A stretch of DNA of 64,000 nt. Source: Leucocoprinus leucothites (taxonomy: Eukaryota; Basidiomycota; Agaricomycetes; Agaricales; Agaricaceae). Made by a program: the position numbers and the translations under genes. A model generated the notes under the pieces. The model had not been told where the DNA came from. It made no database searches and was given only the letters and a program-made list of their open reading frames with translations. Positions 35,201 through 47,007 of the stretch are shown here, in pieces (position 1 is the first letter of the stretch; each line of letters starts with the position of its first letter). The stretch covers positions 248,001-312,000 of the forward strand of contig JAACJO010000006.1 in NCBI GenBank assembly GCA_013368445.1, in the 5' to 3' direction.

Positions 35201-35523
35201 TTCTATCATCATATACATCTACCGAAATGGCTAACAGCAAAGATAATTCAGTTATTGATGAAAAACCCAGGTTTTGGGTGTGCTGCTCTGACAGTTGGGT
35301 GGTGTAGTCAACCTGCACAAGCCATAATCACTCTTCTGTGTGACTGAGACAATCCATGGAGGGGAGGAGGCTGTAACAAGTATTGATAAGCAAATCACCT
35401 GACTATTACTGGGTGGTCATTCGGCTTGGCTCATCTATGTGACCAGTAACCTGCAAGCATCCACTGTAATGCTCCCTCATGGTGTATCAATGGCTCCAGC
35501 CATTCCAGCCATGTCAAAGAAAA
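32241..35523. other. Gene-free accessory stretch
   Basis: No gene is supported. The longest open frame (33574-33960 plus, 128 codons) has no motif I recognise and no codon-use support. Frames at 34566-34902 overlap on both strands. The AT-rich, CpG-poor composition is like the surrounding transposon remnants. Confidence 0.4.
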
Positions 35524-35836
35524 GCCTTCAGCTCGGTGAGTGGCAGTCCCTGGCCTCTCAACTGATGAGCCTTCAGCTCGGTGAGCAGTGGCCTTTGGCC
35601 TCTTAAAAGAAGAGTCCTCAGCTCTAACATTGGAGGCCTTCAGCCAATTAAATGAAGCACCTTCAGTTTGAATATTGGAGGCCTTCAACCACACAAACAA
35701 AGAGCCCTCAGCTTGAACATTGGAGGCCTTCAGCCAAATACACAAAGAGCCTTCAGCTCAAACATTGGAGGCCTTCAGCCAAATAAATGAAGAGCCTTCA
35801 GCTCAATCATTGGAGGCCTTCAGCCCATTAAATGAA
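35524..35836 (-). repeat. 45-bp tandem repeat (about 7 units)
   Basis: Units of 45 bp each carry GCCTTCAGC and TTGGAG. The three rightmost full units are nearly identical and those to the left diverge. The minus strand reads it in frame as a 15-residue repeat (W-L-K-A-S-N-V-Q-A-E-G-S-L-F-V) over 35431-35745, with a stop upstream. Two G-runs (8-10 G) follow at about 35838 and 35881. Confidence 0.85.
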
Positions 35837-36045
35837 AAGGGGGGGGGTTAAGCCCCTAAGGCTGCCAGGTTGAACAATGGTGGGGGGGGGGGAACAGAGC
35901 CTCATAACCTGGCCAGATGTGCTCGAATTCCTGCCTTTATGGGTGCTTCTTCAGCCCTTTCTGGGTGATCTGGGCTGGACTGGGGCTCATGTGTGTCACC
36001 CTCGCTCACATAGAGAGATCTTGGGGGGAATTACTGGACATTACC

Positions 36046-36675
36046 TGTTATGGTGATGCCGGCCCGGTCCTAAGCTGGCATGATAAGTACCGGGTTGATC
36101 TTATCAAAGGAGACTCCTTCTTGGTAAGTGACAAAGTTGTCTACTAAGTCAGGGTTATAATATGGTGATTATAATAGTAAAGACTTCAGTAATTGAGATC
36201 TTAGAGCTTAAGTTCAATTCGACTTTGTATAGATAAAGGCTCGTATTGAGTCTCCACCTAACCAAGTAGAAACAATGTTTCTCCTTGGTAGATGTTGATG
36301 ACTTATATATGATACAAGTCTGTATCTATTATTAACTAGGGCTAAGGGCTTCTAAATGAAGAAGAGAAGTGTACAGCTTCTTTAATGCTAATTAAACTAT
36401 ATAAGACGTGATCTGTCAAAGAAGCTTTAGAAGTTCTTCTAAAGAAGTTCTTCTTTGATCATCTGATTGATCACAAGGTAAGTCCAAATATAGTACAGCT
36501 ATATTTAACAATCACATATCATCAAAATAAAAACAAAACCAAACAAGTCAAAACAAACTAGAAAATACAAGAACAAATAAGAGGAAAACATAATCACAAT
36601 ATTACTTAAGTAAAGCTAATATCGACTTTGTATTGTAGATGGAACAAATACTAGATATAATCAATATACATAACA
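36046..36675 (-). mobile_element. Solo LTR of family B
   Basis: A 630-bp LTR that starts TGTTAT and ends CATAACA, with the perfect 5-bp duplication TTACC at 36041-36045 and 36676-36680. It has many G/A and C/T differences from the 663-bp LTRs of element B, so it is older. It formed by recombination between the two LTRs of a former full element. Confidence 0.95.
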
Positions 36676-39600
36676 TTACCTAAAGGGGTTCTGAGAGGGA
36701 ATGTTGGTTGTCTTGTTGGTTGGAGGTGTGAGTGACCAGGATGGTGCTGGTAGAGCATGGCACATCTTGAAGTTGTTCAGTGGGTGCACTATGATGAGCA
36801 CCAGCTGTTGTGCTTCTGAGTAAATTTTAAGAACCAGTTATGGGGGAAACATCATTGTTGTTGTGGTTTGAGCTTATAGAGGGGCTGCAGGCTCCTGGCT
36901 TGCAGGTGTTGCTTTGTGCACTAGGTGGATAGGTGGAAACCAGGTCTTGAGCCAGTGCCATCTACATAGCATCAGTAAATTTGGCAGCTGCTATAGGAGT
37001 CCTACATAGATACCTATAGTCATATAGTATTATAGTACACTGCCCCCTGTTTATAGCACACCTAATATTGTCTGTAAAGACAAGTAGAGCTACAAAGAGC
37101 TATTCATTCACTATTTAGTAGCAATTCACTTGATATATATGAAGAATAGATTTTCTATATACCCTAATTCAGTTGCTATGTAGGAAACCCACAACCCTTA
37201 TTCTGTAATACAATCTATTTTTAGAATACCAAGGGTTGTTCAGGGATTAGGTTTCCAAGAGTGCTTGTATGGTTTGAAAGGACCCTTACTGTCCAAACTG
37301 GGTTGCTGATTGTAGGCTAATAAATTTCTAGGACCCACTCAAATGTCTAGATATAGAAATTGTACAGTATGTAATAGTGTCACAGACCATCAGATCTAGT
37401 CTAGGGTTGTCAACTGTGCTATTTATAGAGTACTGAGATGTATTGACAAATTGTATATATTATTCAAAATACCAGTTCAATTGACACTGTTGTTGGAGGA
37501 TAGAAACAAATTTCAAAAATATTAATATTTATGTATAGTAGCCAAGATATCAATCAAAATGTGAAATTAGTCATATTTATTATCTAATCTAGTCTAAATC
37601 AAACCCAGGACAAATCACACTCTTTACAGCATGGATTGGCCTATCAGGGTCAAGATATTTCCTAAAATAGATAATAAATGCAGATTCAAGAAATATTAAA
37701 AAGTGAAAACCTACATGCCCTCTGCTGCCCAATCTCTCCTCATTTGATCCCATTTTTCATGATGATGGGGATTTGGAGATGTGCAGATTCTTTTTATCAA
37801 ATCTGCAATACCACAGTAATCAGCTTCACAGTTTTCCTTAGAAAAATGCTTGGTGCACTGGGCACCACTCTCCCATTCATATAGGGCATGAAGGACCTGT
37901 AGAATGTCAGTAATGTAGACATCCAAGAAATCCAGGAACCTACAGCACAAGCAGCAATTGCAACTGCTTTCTCAGGGACTTCATGACAGAACTCATGAAC
38001 AAATGAACTAGCAAGGGGAAATGGGTTGTTGTTTGGGTTATAATAAAATGCAATACACAGTTCACAGATAGCTGTATGAGTGAGGTTGTTGCATTTTCCC
38101 TGATTGTGTCAGGAGAATTGTGAGTCTGATTATGGACTAGTGACTTACAAGAGCATCTTCACCCTCTGAATGCCAGACACCAGACTTGATAAATGTGGTA
38201 ATATTATCTTCAACAATCTTCCACTGCTTTTTTTGACTTTGTTGATCTGTGTCCTGGTGAATAATATCCTTATAGTACTTGTGAACTATGTGCTGAGCCT
38301 TGTCTTTCAAGGTACCCTGATAGGTTGATGCTTCATTGAAAATCTAATTTGATTAGACTGGATTAGATGAGGAATATACAGCAGGATATGTGGAGATGTC
38401 AGTGCACCAGAGTATGCATGCTCCAATCCTCTTTCACCCAGTCAACTAGAGTGATTATCAGTAATACCAAACTGAATATATAGGAATACATACCAGAAAC
38501 TGTAGACCCTTCAGCTGCAAAATGTTCAACTGCCTCAACCAGACACTTGGCTGCTTCATCAAGGTGGTCAGAAATAATTGGCCAGGGATTTACCAGTATG
38601 ACATAGTGATGGAACAGCTTCTTTGCATGCTTAATTGCAGGCACATAAGGTCCCTTTGCATAGAAGCCAAGTTGAGTTGGCTTTGGCTTTGCATTAGGGT
38701 CTTTCTTAGAGTTTCATGGAGCTTGCTTTTTGAAGTTGACAATTACTGGCACCTGTGGCAATTTCTTTGTTGACCCATGGGTAGATACTTAGTCTAGTTT
38801 ATTGATGTGATGAGTAAGTGGAGGTACCTTGGGTGATTGATTAATTATGGGCAATGGAGTTTGAGTAAGAAGGTCTCGTTGATGTTCAGCTGCATGAAAT
38901 AATTGGGACTCTGCAGGTGGATGGGTAGGCTGATTATGGGCATGATGCTGCTTGAGGACATCAACTGGTGATTGGTACCACCCATAAGCAGTGGGATTAG
39001 ATTCAGCAATGACTGAGTGTGGAACATTTGGTTGAGGAACACTAGCATCCATGTTCCCTGAAATCAGTTCTAAAGGCATATATCAGTAAAAAGAGTCAAA
39101 TAGTAGTAATCTGTACATACACTGTTGGTTGACAGAATGGAGGTCCTGTTCCATGAGGTCTACAAAGTTTGGGTTTATACAAATGTCAAGTAATATAAAG
39201 ATAAACTCACTTAGTTCATCTTCCACTTCAGACTCTGCATTGTCTTGCTCTTCCATTTTGCTAGTAATGATGTTGCTGTAGCTTGTTCCAACCTCTGAGA
39301 ATACACCAATAGCTAAGAGAGTTGTGTATCAGTAGTGGATCACAAGTGGTTATGTAATGACTCACTATCATCTATACTTGAAGTCTGGTTCAGAGCTTGC
39401 ATGTTCATGTCTGGAAAAGACATAAAAGGGCTGGAGGGCTGAGAGGATACTGGACTGGGATGGTATTGTGTCACTAATATATGTTAGAGTGCACATAACA
39501 CAGGTAAATATGAACATACCTCTATTAAACCTATTATCATTAATTTTTCCAGTATTAAGGTCATTGTACACTGGCTAGATATGATGTATATGTTAGTATA

Positions 39601-40150
39601 AATTAGCCATGGAAGTTGACATATACCATTTGAATATTGGCCATTGGTCCTGGAACATGAGACAATAACGGTTGCTCATCATGGGTAGCAGGTGGGTCAA
39701 TCTTTGTATATCAGAGACCATAAAGAAATAATAAGAGAACACACACAGGTTCTCTCCTGGTATGAGATCGCTTCTGGGGAGGTGGTGCCAGGGGGTTATC
39801 TGGTATATTTGCTGGAATTACTTGACTTATACGTCATTTCTGTTCTTGTCCTGTTATACCAGCAATAATTGCTGACTCAGCTTCTAGCTTCTTGAGTCAC
39901 TGTCCCACATTTGGCCATGTTGTACGGCACAATGTCCCACCTATTAAGAGGAAAAAAAGAATTAACATGAGATGTGGATTAAATAGGAAAACTATACATC
40001 CCTATCTCAATGTTTGCATGCATATCAAGAGGAGCTGTCTCATTGCTGGAGGTCCCAGTGAAGTTCAAAGACAGCTGAGGCAGTGGAATATGACCTTCCC
40101 CTTGTGCAGTATGACGCACAATGTTGGGCTTGTGAGGTGGCATATTTGAG
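36676..40150 (-). pseudogene. DUF6532-like protein gene, degraded
   Basis: The minus-strand multi-exon remnant starts near 40150 (Met-P-P-H-K-P). A block at 39830-39930 (R-L-K-K-L-E-A-E-S-A type) has CGA-to-TGA stops at 39897 and 39834. Pro/Gln-rich exons follow at 39.0-39.6 kb. The core is at 38.4-38.7 kb (A-K-K-L-F-H-H-Y-V-I-L-V-N-P-W-P), about 38.2 kb (W-K-I-V-E-D-N-I) and 37.7-38.0 kb (F-V-H-E-F ... I-S-W-M-S-T). That order resembles DUF6532 proteins of mushrooms: helical, function unknown. A Ser/Thr-rich tail lies at 36.7-36.96 kb, next to the solo LTR. Exon limits are approximate. Confidence 0.45.
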
Positions 40151-40259
40151 ATGGTGGTGGTACCAGGTTAAGAGTAAAAATGACACTAAGTATAGTTGAA
40201 TAAAGGTGTCAGGGCCATATTCAGGGTATATTGGTATAAGCTAAGGGTCTAGTATATAA

Positions 40260-43200
40260 TCAGGATCTCCTTCAGCATCTGCATCACTTGAATATCCAGC
40301 CTTGACCTTTTCAATATTAATCTAAATCTGAGAATCCATGAAGTCCTCAATTGGTGATAGACCTAACTCCCAGATGACTATTGCCCACAAGTTAAAAGGT
40401 GAAGACAAAGGAACTATAAAACACTTACTAGGGTTCTCAAGATCCTGCCAGTCATTCTGATCCTTTAAAACAAAGTCATACCGATCAAGGTGATTGGAAA
40501 ATGGAAATTCTGGCTTGATCCACATTGAGGCTTGGATCTCAAGATACTGCTTGAACAGTGATTCCCAGCCATCAATGGTTTCAAGACAACTCCAGATAGA
40601 CTTCTTGAAGTCAAGAAATTTGATGGGGTGTTCACTAGGTGGTCCATTTTTGCTCTTTGTCGCTACTTCATGAGTCCTGAAAGATTCAATGAGCATTGCA
40701 ATAATATGTGACATTTGCATGTAGTAAATTTCTGTCTTGAATGATGACAGCTTGGGGATTAATGACACAGGGGCTGGCATTGTGACCACAACATTGAGAT
40801 CAAGCCAGTCAATGATAGAACGTGCATAGGCTCTTGCAGACATGATATTGTCCCTTGTGTGGCAGCCAAAATCCCCATGGTCAGATGCATAAGCTGGCAG
40901 ATAAACTATTATGTATATTGATTATATCTAGCATTTGTTTCATATATAATATGAAGTCAATATTAACTTTACTTTAGTAATATTGCAATTATGTTTTCTC
41001 TTTATTTGTTCTTGTATTTCCTAGTTTGTTTTGACTCATTATGACTTGTTTGGTTTTGTTTACCTTTTGATGACATGTGATTATTAAATATAGCTGTGCT
41101 ATATTTGGACTATCTTATAATCTGGTCAGATGATCAAAGAAGAACTTCTTTAGAAGAACTTCTAAAAGCTTCTTTGACAGATCGTGTCTTATATAGTTTA
41201 ATTAGCATTAAGGAAGCTGTACACTTCTCTTCTTTCATTAGAAGCCCTTAGCCCTAGTTAATAATAGACACAGACTTGTATTGTATATAAGTCATTGACA
41301 TCTATCAAGGAGAAACATCGTTTCTGCTTAGTTAGGTGGAGACTCAATAGGAGCCTTTATCTATACAAAGTTGAATTGAACTTAAGCTCTAAGATCTCAA
41401 TTACTAAAGTCTTTACTCTTATAATCACCATATTATAACTCTGACTTTGTAAACGACTTTGTTGCTTACTGAGAAGGAGTCCCCTTTGATAAGATCAAGT
41501 TGATACTTATTGTGCCAGCTTAGGACTGGGCTGGCATCACTATAACATAAACTCCACCTCCAAGTTCCAGGAGTATGCAGAGATGCATGAGGTCAATAAG
41601 TCCTTCATGAGTAGAGATGTGGGGGATGATGTCATGCTTCCAACTGCGACCATGGAGATGAGCACCTAGGTCAGTTGGTAATTCAGTGGTTGCAAAATGT
41701 GGGATGAAGGAATAACCATACCTGTTGATTTGTCCTTGGCAATAAACTTCATATATATGACAATCAAAATATGATGGAATATTGCATGTGTGGCTTGGCT
41801 TTGATCAACATCAGCAAGGTCTGCACAATGAACAAATGTGTGATAGTAGCCAAAAATAGACTGGCAGAGAGTAGCAGAGTTGTAGAAATAGTCAACTGCA
41901 GCAATAGAGTGTTCAAGGTATAGTGAGGTGAACAACATTGATGGCTGTATGAGTCTTCACATGAAAATCAGGATTGGGTCTATAAATTATAATAGAAGAA
42001 CTCACAGCTCCATGCCTGTACAAAGTTCAACTGGACAAAACTCAAAGTGGGCTGGATCAATTTTGCCATTTCGAATCACACCAGCCCATTGGCCATGATT
42101 TTCAGGTGTGCAAGTTGTTCCGTTGTTCTGTTTTTTGGGTATGGCAACAATCCAGAGCATTTTGCCATGCTTGACTATAGCATGCATGGCCAAACTATTA
42201 GGGGCAATCTTGAACCACAAATACGCATGCATGTTGCCAGTGTGATAGAAGGAGATAGACGATGTTAATGCTGGAATGGTATCACCCAGGAAGAAATATC
42301 CAGATGCAGCTTTCTAAGCAGTGGCTCCAGATGATAAGTCATTTGGTCCATTTGGTGGCTGCTGATCCACAATTGGGAGGTGTCTTGCTTGGAATATTCA
42401 GATGCTACCTTCCATTGTGTTGTTGCTGATTATGGTAGCAGAATGGTTGAAATTAGCAGCACCAGTAAAACCAGGATAATCAAAGTCTGTAAATGATGAG
42501 GAACCATTCATGTGTTTGAGAACACAAACTCACCCTAAATCCAGTAGGGCCTCACTGCATTGCCCAGTAAATCATCCAGCATTTCAGCAGTGATGTTCCC
42601 AGGCAAGTCCTACCCTTGTTGGATTTTATCAGGAATCAAGATGATATTTGGGTCTCAGAATATGTTGTTCTTCATTGTGACCATATGACTGTGAAATGTA
42701 GATGATTTGCAAACTGTCATACTGGGGTGGTTTGAAAACTACCATTCACTGGGATTGTTTGGCAGTGATTGTTGAATTGTAGCCATCCAATCCAGGTGAA
42801 AAGAACACTATGAAGCAAAAAAGTGAGCAAGGAGAGTTTGTCTCAGGTGTATGTTCTGAATCTTACATGAGCAGCAGGTCTCCAGTCTTGGCCCTTGCAT
42901 GTCACGACATTGTAGATGTATATTGAGGAGTCAAGGAACAAATGCTATAAAATATAAGACTCATTGAGCATATTCAGAATTGTTTACCACCTACTGGTCC
43001 ATCAACTTGAAGGGGCATCTTGTCATACACCCATGCCATCTAAACAAGCCATTAGCAAATAATTAAAACAAAGTATATCTATGATAAAAGCAGCTTACAT
43101 TGTCTTCTCAATTGTACAGGTACACCAGTGCAAGAATCTCCTCCTGAAATCCAACACAGGTCTTCTCCAGGTTCTCAAGGTCCAATTTGGCATTGCTAAG

Positions 43201-44280
43201 TGTACTTTCTTCCTTTTGCGACATTACCATGCTCAGAGTGTCCACTGTGCCAGAATCCATGACCTCTATTGTGTCAGAGTCCTCCCCGGTCAACCCAGTA
43301 CCAGTGTCAACATCCATTGAGTCCACTTCCTCCCCTTCCAAAGATTCCACTTCCTCCTCCTCTGAATCAAGTTCTGACAATGATGAATCCAAAGTGGATG
43401 CATGTTCTTGCATCTCAACTTTCGCACATTTTGCTGGCTTCATTGTGCCTGAATTATGTGGTCATTTTGACTGCAGGGCGAGACGTGATTGTTTGAATCG
43501 TTCAACAGGCTTCAAGAGTCATTTTGACCATCGCACATATTGACTATTGTCTGGTTGCAGGGTGGTTGTAGTAATGCCAACTGTGTTACTCATTTCTACT
43601 CCTTTTCTCTGTCTGTGAGGACAAGTCGAGGTGATAACTACCTCAGGCCGGGGTGGAAGAGTGAATGGTACCATGGGTCCCAATGACAAAGAGTAAGACA
43701 GTGGAGGGGTTGAATTGGTTAATGCGGTGTTTGTAATTGCATTTGCTAGTGAATCACAAAAAGATTCAGTAACAATAAATGTTGATGATTCAGTGTCAGT
43801 TGTGGAGGATGAGTCCTGATGTCCCTGTGCATATGATTGGTTTGTTGGAGGATCCAGATTTCTGGTAGCAGCTTGTGCATCGACTGAAACCTCAGTAACA
43901 GGTGCTTCAGCCCCAATGGTAGTCATTGGCTCAGCTTGGTGAGTAGTCACAGTGTGTTCTGCCCCAGCTGTAGGATCAATTACCTCCACTGGAGGAATCA
44001 TGACTTCATCTTGAGGGAGAGCTGTTGTAACTGCAAGATCCCTGCCAGGGACCATCACCGCAGTGGCTGGTGGGTTGTAAAGTGGTGCCATGTTGTCATC
44101 AGCCTGGGAGATGGGGGTAGCACCAGAGTGGTCCTCTGTTGGATCTGAATCAGTGGCCTAGAGAGATTGGAAAAATTGGGCATTAATTCAATGAAGTATA
44201 CCAAATAGAAGAGATGAGCAAGTACCTTGTTGATGCCAGGCAGGATGGTGGGGAAAGAAAAGTGAGGAATGGATATTGTG
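40260..44280 (-). pseudogene. JmjC/cupin-like protein gene, degraded
   Basis: This is a minus-strand multi-exon gene. The N-terminal part (43.5-44.15 kb) is Pro/Thr-rich. An acidic block follows (D-S-E-E-E-E-V-E, about 43350). Exons at 42.0-42.5 kb carry G-N-M-H-A-Y-L-W-F-K-I-A-P-N and G-K-M-L-W-I-V-A-I-P-K-K, and 41.67-41.94 kb carries F-Y-N-S-A-T-L-C-Q-S-I-F-G. That order and spacing recall JmjC-like cupin proteins common in Agaricomycetes (Fe/2OG hydroxylase fold). A Lys stands where the first metal His would be expected. A helical C-terminal exon is at 40.4-40.85 kb. TGA stops lie at 43519, 43462 and 42655, and a solo LTR sits in the middle. Non-functional. Confidence 0.45.
40907..41547 (+). 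mobile_element. Solo LTR of family B inside the JmjC-like gene
   Basis: A 641-bp LTR inverted relative to the others: it starts TATTATG (TG altered to TA) and ends TATAACA, with 5-bp duplication TAAAC at 40902-40906 and 41548-41552. The flanking gene reads through in frame (G-G-G-V then Y-L-P-A-Y-A-S-D) if the LTR and one target copy are removed, so the host exon was open when it was hit. Confidence 0.95.
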
Positions 44281-44514
44281 ACTATGGATCTGAATTAGCA
44301 CTTGTTGATGTCAAAATACTAAAGTGTAATGAAAATACCTTCATCAGGATAGAGAATCACGAGTCTTCGTATCTCTGGCCACACTGATGGCAATGTTCGT
44401 CAGAGTGGAATAGCCAAGAGACTGGTATCTATCACTGCACGCCAAATCTTCCTACTAGTCTCACATACAAGTACCCCACTATGTAGGAAAACTGTCATGA
44501 ACACCTATGACTTT

Positions 44515-45543
44515 TTAGCGATATGTAGTATATATATATGGCATCGTTACCTTGCCGTAGTCCAACACACGCATGTCACTGTGTAGCAGTCTGCCACAGA
44601 GCAAGAAAAAAGGTGTCAGGCAGACACCAGTAAAACATGGGCCCTGCAAACTTTGCACAAATTCGTTCAGAATTCCCTCAGCATCAACATTTAGGAGAGC
44701 TGCGAGTTCGGGCTTTGAGCTGGGTAGGATAAGAGTGTTCTGCATTTTGTCGTTAGCTCATGGGACATGGACATTTACAAGGCATATAAAGACCTTGGTT
44801 ATGATAAGACCAATACATAGGGTGGTGGCTGTGATATTCGCGACAGTGTTGAGTTTTTGTGCCTCTTCTGCCTGTGATTGGAATGTACGATAAAGCAGTT
44901 GCAGGGAATGTATCTCCTCTGCTAGCCCCATGTCTACAATTGACTTCTTGCCAGATAGGAGTGGCATCAGAAGGCACTCTGCATCATCTATAATAGATGG
45001 TACATCATGTAGCTTCCCACCAATCTACAAGCAGGCTAAGCTCAGCAGAACAGATGAAGATTTGCACAACACAGAAACTCACCCAATGATTCCATCCTAT
45101 AGTCATTTTGTGAGTTTCGAGGGTGGTTGATAAGAATTGGTTTGCCAGCTTCAGTTGTGATAATGGTGGCTCTGGATTATCTGCTAGAACCCAGTAAATG
45201 ATATCTGCAATGGCCAATGCAAATAGATAGTGAGTGGCATCTGACTCCTTGATTCCGGTCCTTGTCTTGGCCTTTCCAGGGTCTCCCACATTGGTGTAAA
45301 AATCGGTAAAGAACGTGACATTTTCCTGGCCTTCAGCCTTGAATTTGTCAAGAGATTGGAAGAACAGCTGTGAAAGGGGTATGAGCTATGCAGCCTTGAC
45401 AGAAGGACTGTACTCACTTTTACAATAGGCCTGTATATTTCCGGCAGCTCCCTCACAAAATCAGCTACAGGGTGATCCATGAGATGGATGTTTGTTTTCC
45501 AACTAAATGAGCGGAAGGTTAAGGACTCGTATAGGGGCTGCAT
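44515..45543 (-). pseudogene. Unrecognised protein gene, minus strand
   Basis: It starts at the Met at 45543 (M-Q-P-L-Y-E-S-L). Short introns are likely at about 45370-45415 and 45045-45085. The encoded blocks are mostly helical (F-F-Q-S-L-D-K-F-K; A-L-A-I-A-D-I-I-Y-W-V-L; E-E-I-H-S-L-Q-L-L-Y-R-T). TGA at 44758-44760 interrupts an otherwise open frame ending at 44515. It lies in the same orientation between the JmjC-like and TET/JBP-like genes, so it may belong to the same gene set. I recognise no family. Confidence 0.45.
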
Positions 45544-46125
45544 GATGTTGCAGGAGGTGGTTGAAAGGTAGGAAGCACAAGACCCCCTATGAACTATGCA
45601 GCCAGAAATTCAATTGAGTTACGAGAGGCATCTAAAACCTTGTACGAGGTTTTAGACACCTTAAGGATGCTGAAATGTTGATCAGCGCATGATTAAATCT
45701 TGCTTGATCTGTGAATGACATCTGGAGACAAAGTCAATGGTGCGCTGAATGCTAAGAAGCAAATAATACATACCCTGTTTATTATGCCTGGCAAGGTGGA
45801 CAAGTGTCCTTTGAGACCATGAAAATAATTACTTTAATCGTGACTCTGTATACAAACACAAAAATTTAATTGACACTAATTTTGTTTCTTTTTTCTTCCA
45901 ACAATTGTTCTTCATAGGGCCCATGAATGTGACTCCATCTGTAATGTAGTTGACATGGTAGGACTGTCCAAAGATCTCTCAGTCCTCAAGAACATACGTG
46001 CTCTGTCCAATGCGAGGCAGGGTGCGTGGGAAAAGCAACCCCATCAGTTTTGAAGTCCCATGCCTAGGGGTTCTAAACTCTGCCACCTGAGGTTAATTAA
46101 TGGGCAAATAGACCAGGGATAAGGT

Positions 46126-46896
46126 AAGGTAGGGGGCCGACGCATTCCACCCCATCACATGATAAATATGTGACATTCTTTTCCTGGGACTAGATTGGTA
46201 AATTTCACCTCTTTGAGGCACTTCTGGGCAAAAACTCATCTGGTGATCTGTAGATATTCAATATTATATAATTTCCTCTGAGCCCTTTTTTGGAATATTT
46301 GCCAGGGAAGATCAGAATTTAGGCTGCACATTATTTTTAGGGCATACATCACATCAATGTGCCTATTAACCTCCACTATGCACCCACAGGCAGCCTTTTA
46401 GCTATGGGACATCGTACAGTAAGCCTTTGTAATATTAAACCCTTCAACAATATAAATTTACGCCAATAAAACAAAGCCAAAGGAAGACATGCCAGTATTG
46501 CCCCAAGACTCACCCTTGCCTGAGACCACCACACCCATTCCATAAATTGGCACATCTTCATGTATTGTAATATGTGAGGCTAACACAAAGAAAGTGCTGG
46601 AAGACATCTCTCCAGAGCTCATGATGGTAAGTCTTGCCTTATTGGGGTCATTGAAGTCACCCCAGAAACCATTTCCAACAGTTCACAGGCTCAAAACCCG
46701 ATGAATAACCCGTCAATATGTTATTTAATGATGTGTACAGACATAATGGATTGTCTTCCATAATGTATACTCATTAAATTATGACCTATTGCTCGTTGAG
46801 AGATCGTCGACGCATTGAGTCTGGGTGCGAATGTGCACCATCACGCTCTGTCACACTAACACGTGATGGGGTCGAATGTGTCGGCCCCCCTACCTT
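46126..46896. mobile_element. MITE-like element with ~34-bp inverted ends
   Basis: The left end (46126-46159) and right end (46862-46896) are inverted copies of a motif containing GGTAGGGGG, CCGAC and CCCCATCAC, with one gap and 2-3 mismatches. It is 771 bp long with no sizeable ORF. The target duplication is unclear (TAA on the left, TTA on the right). It is more CpG-rich at its ends than its surroundings. Confidence 0.6.
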
Positions 46897-47007
46897 AGTG
46901 TGTGCCCAGAGTTAAATTGAGGCTGAGGTATATGGCTTTAATTCATACATGGACCTAGCTAGCTTGGAAATACAACTGGAATTTAGCTTCTACTTTGTTG
47001 TTAGCTT

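Noticed and set aside
35837..35890. G-runs next to the minisatellite as a regulatory G-quadruplex
   Set aside because: There are only two long runs about 35 bases apart. This is more likely low-complexity sequence.
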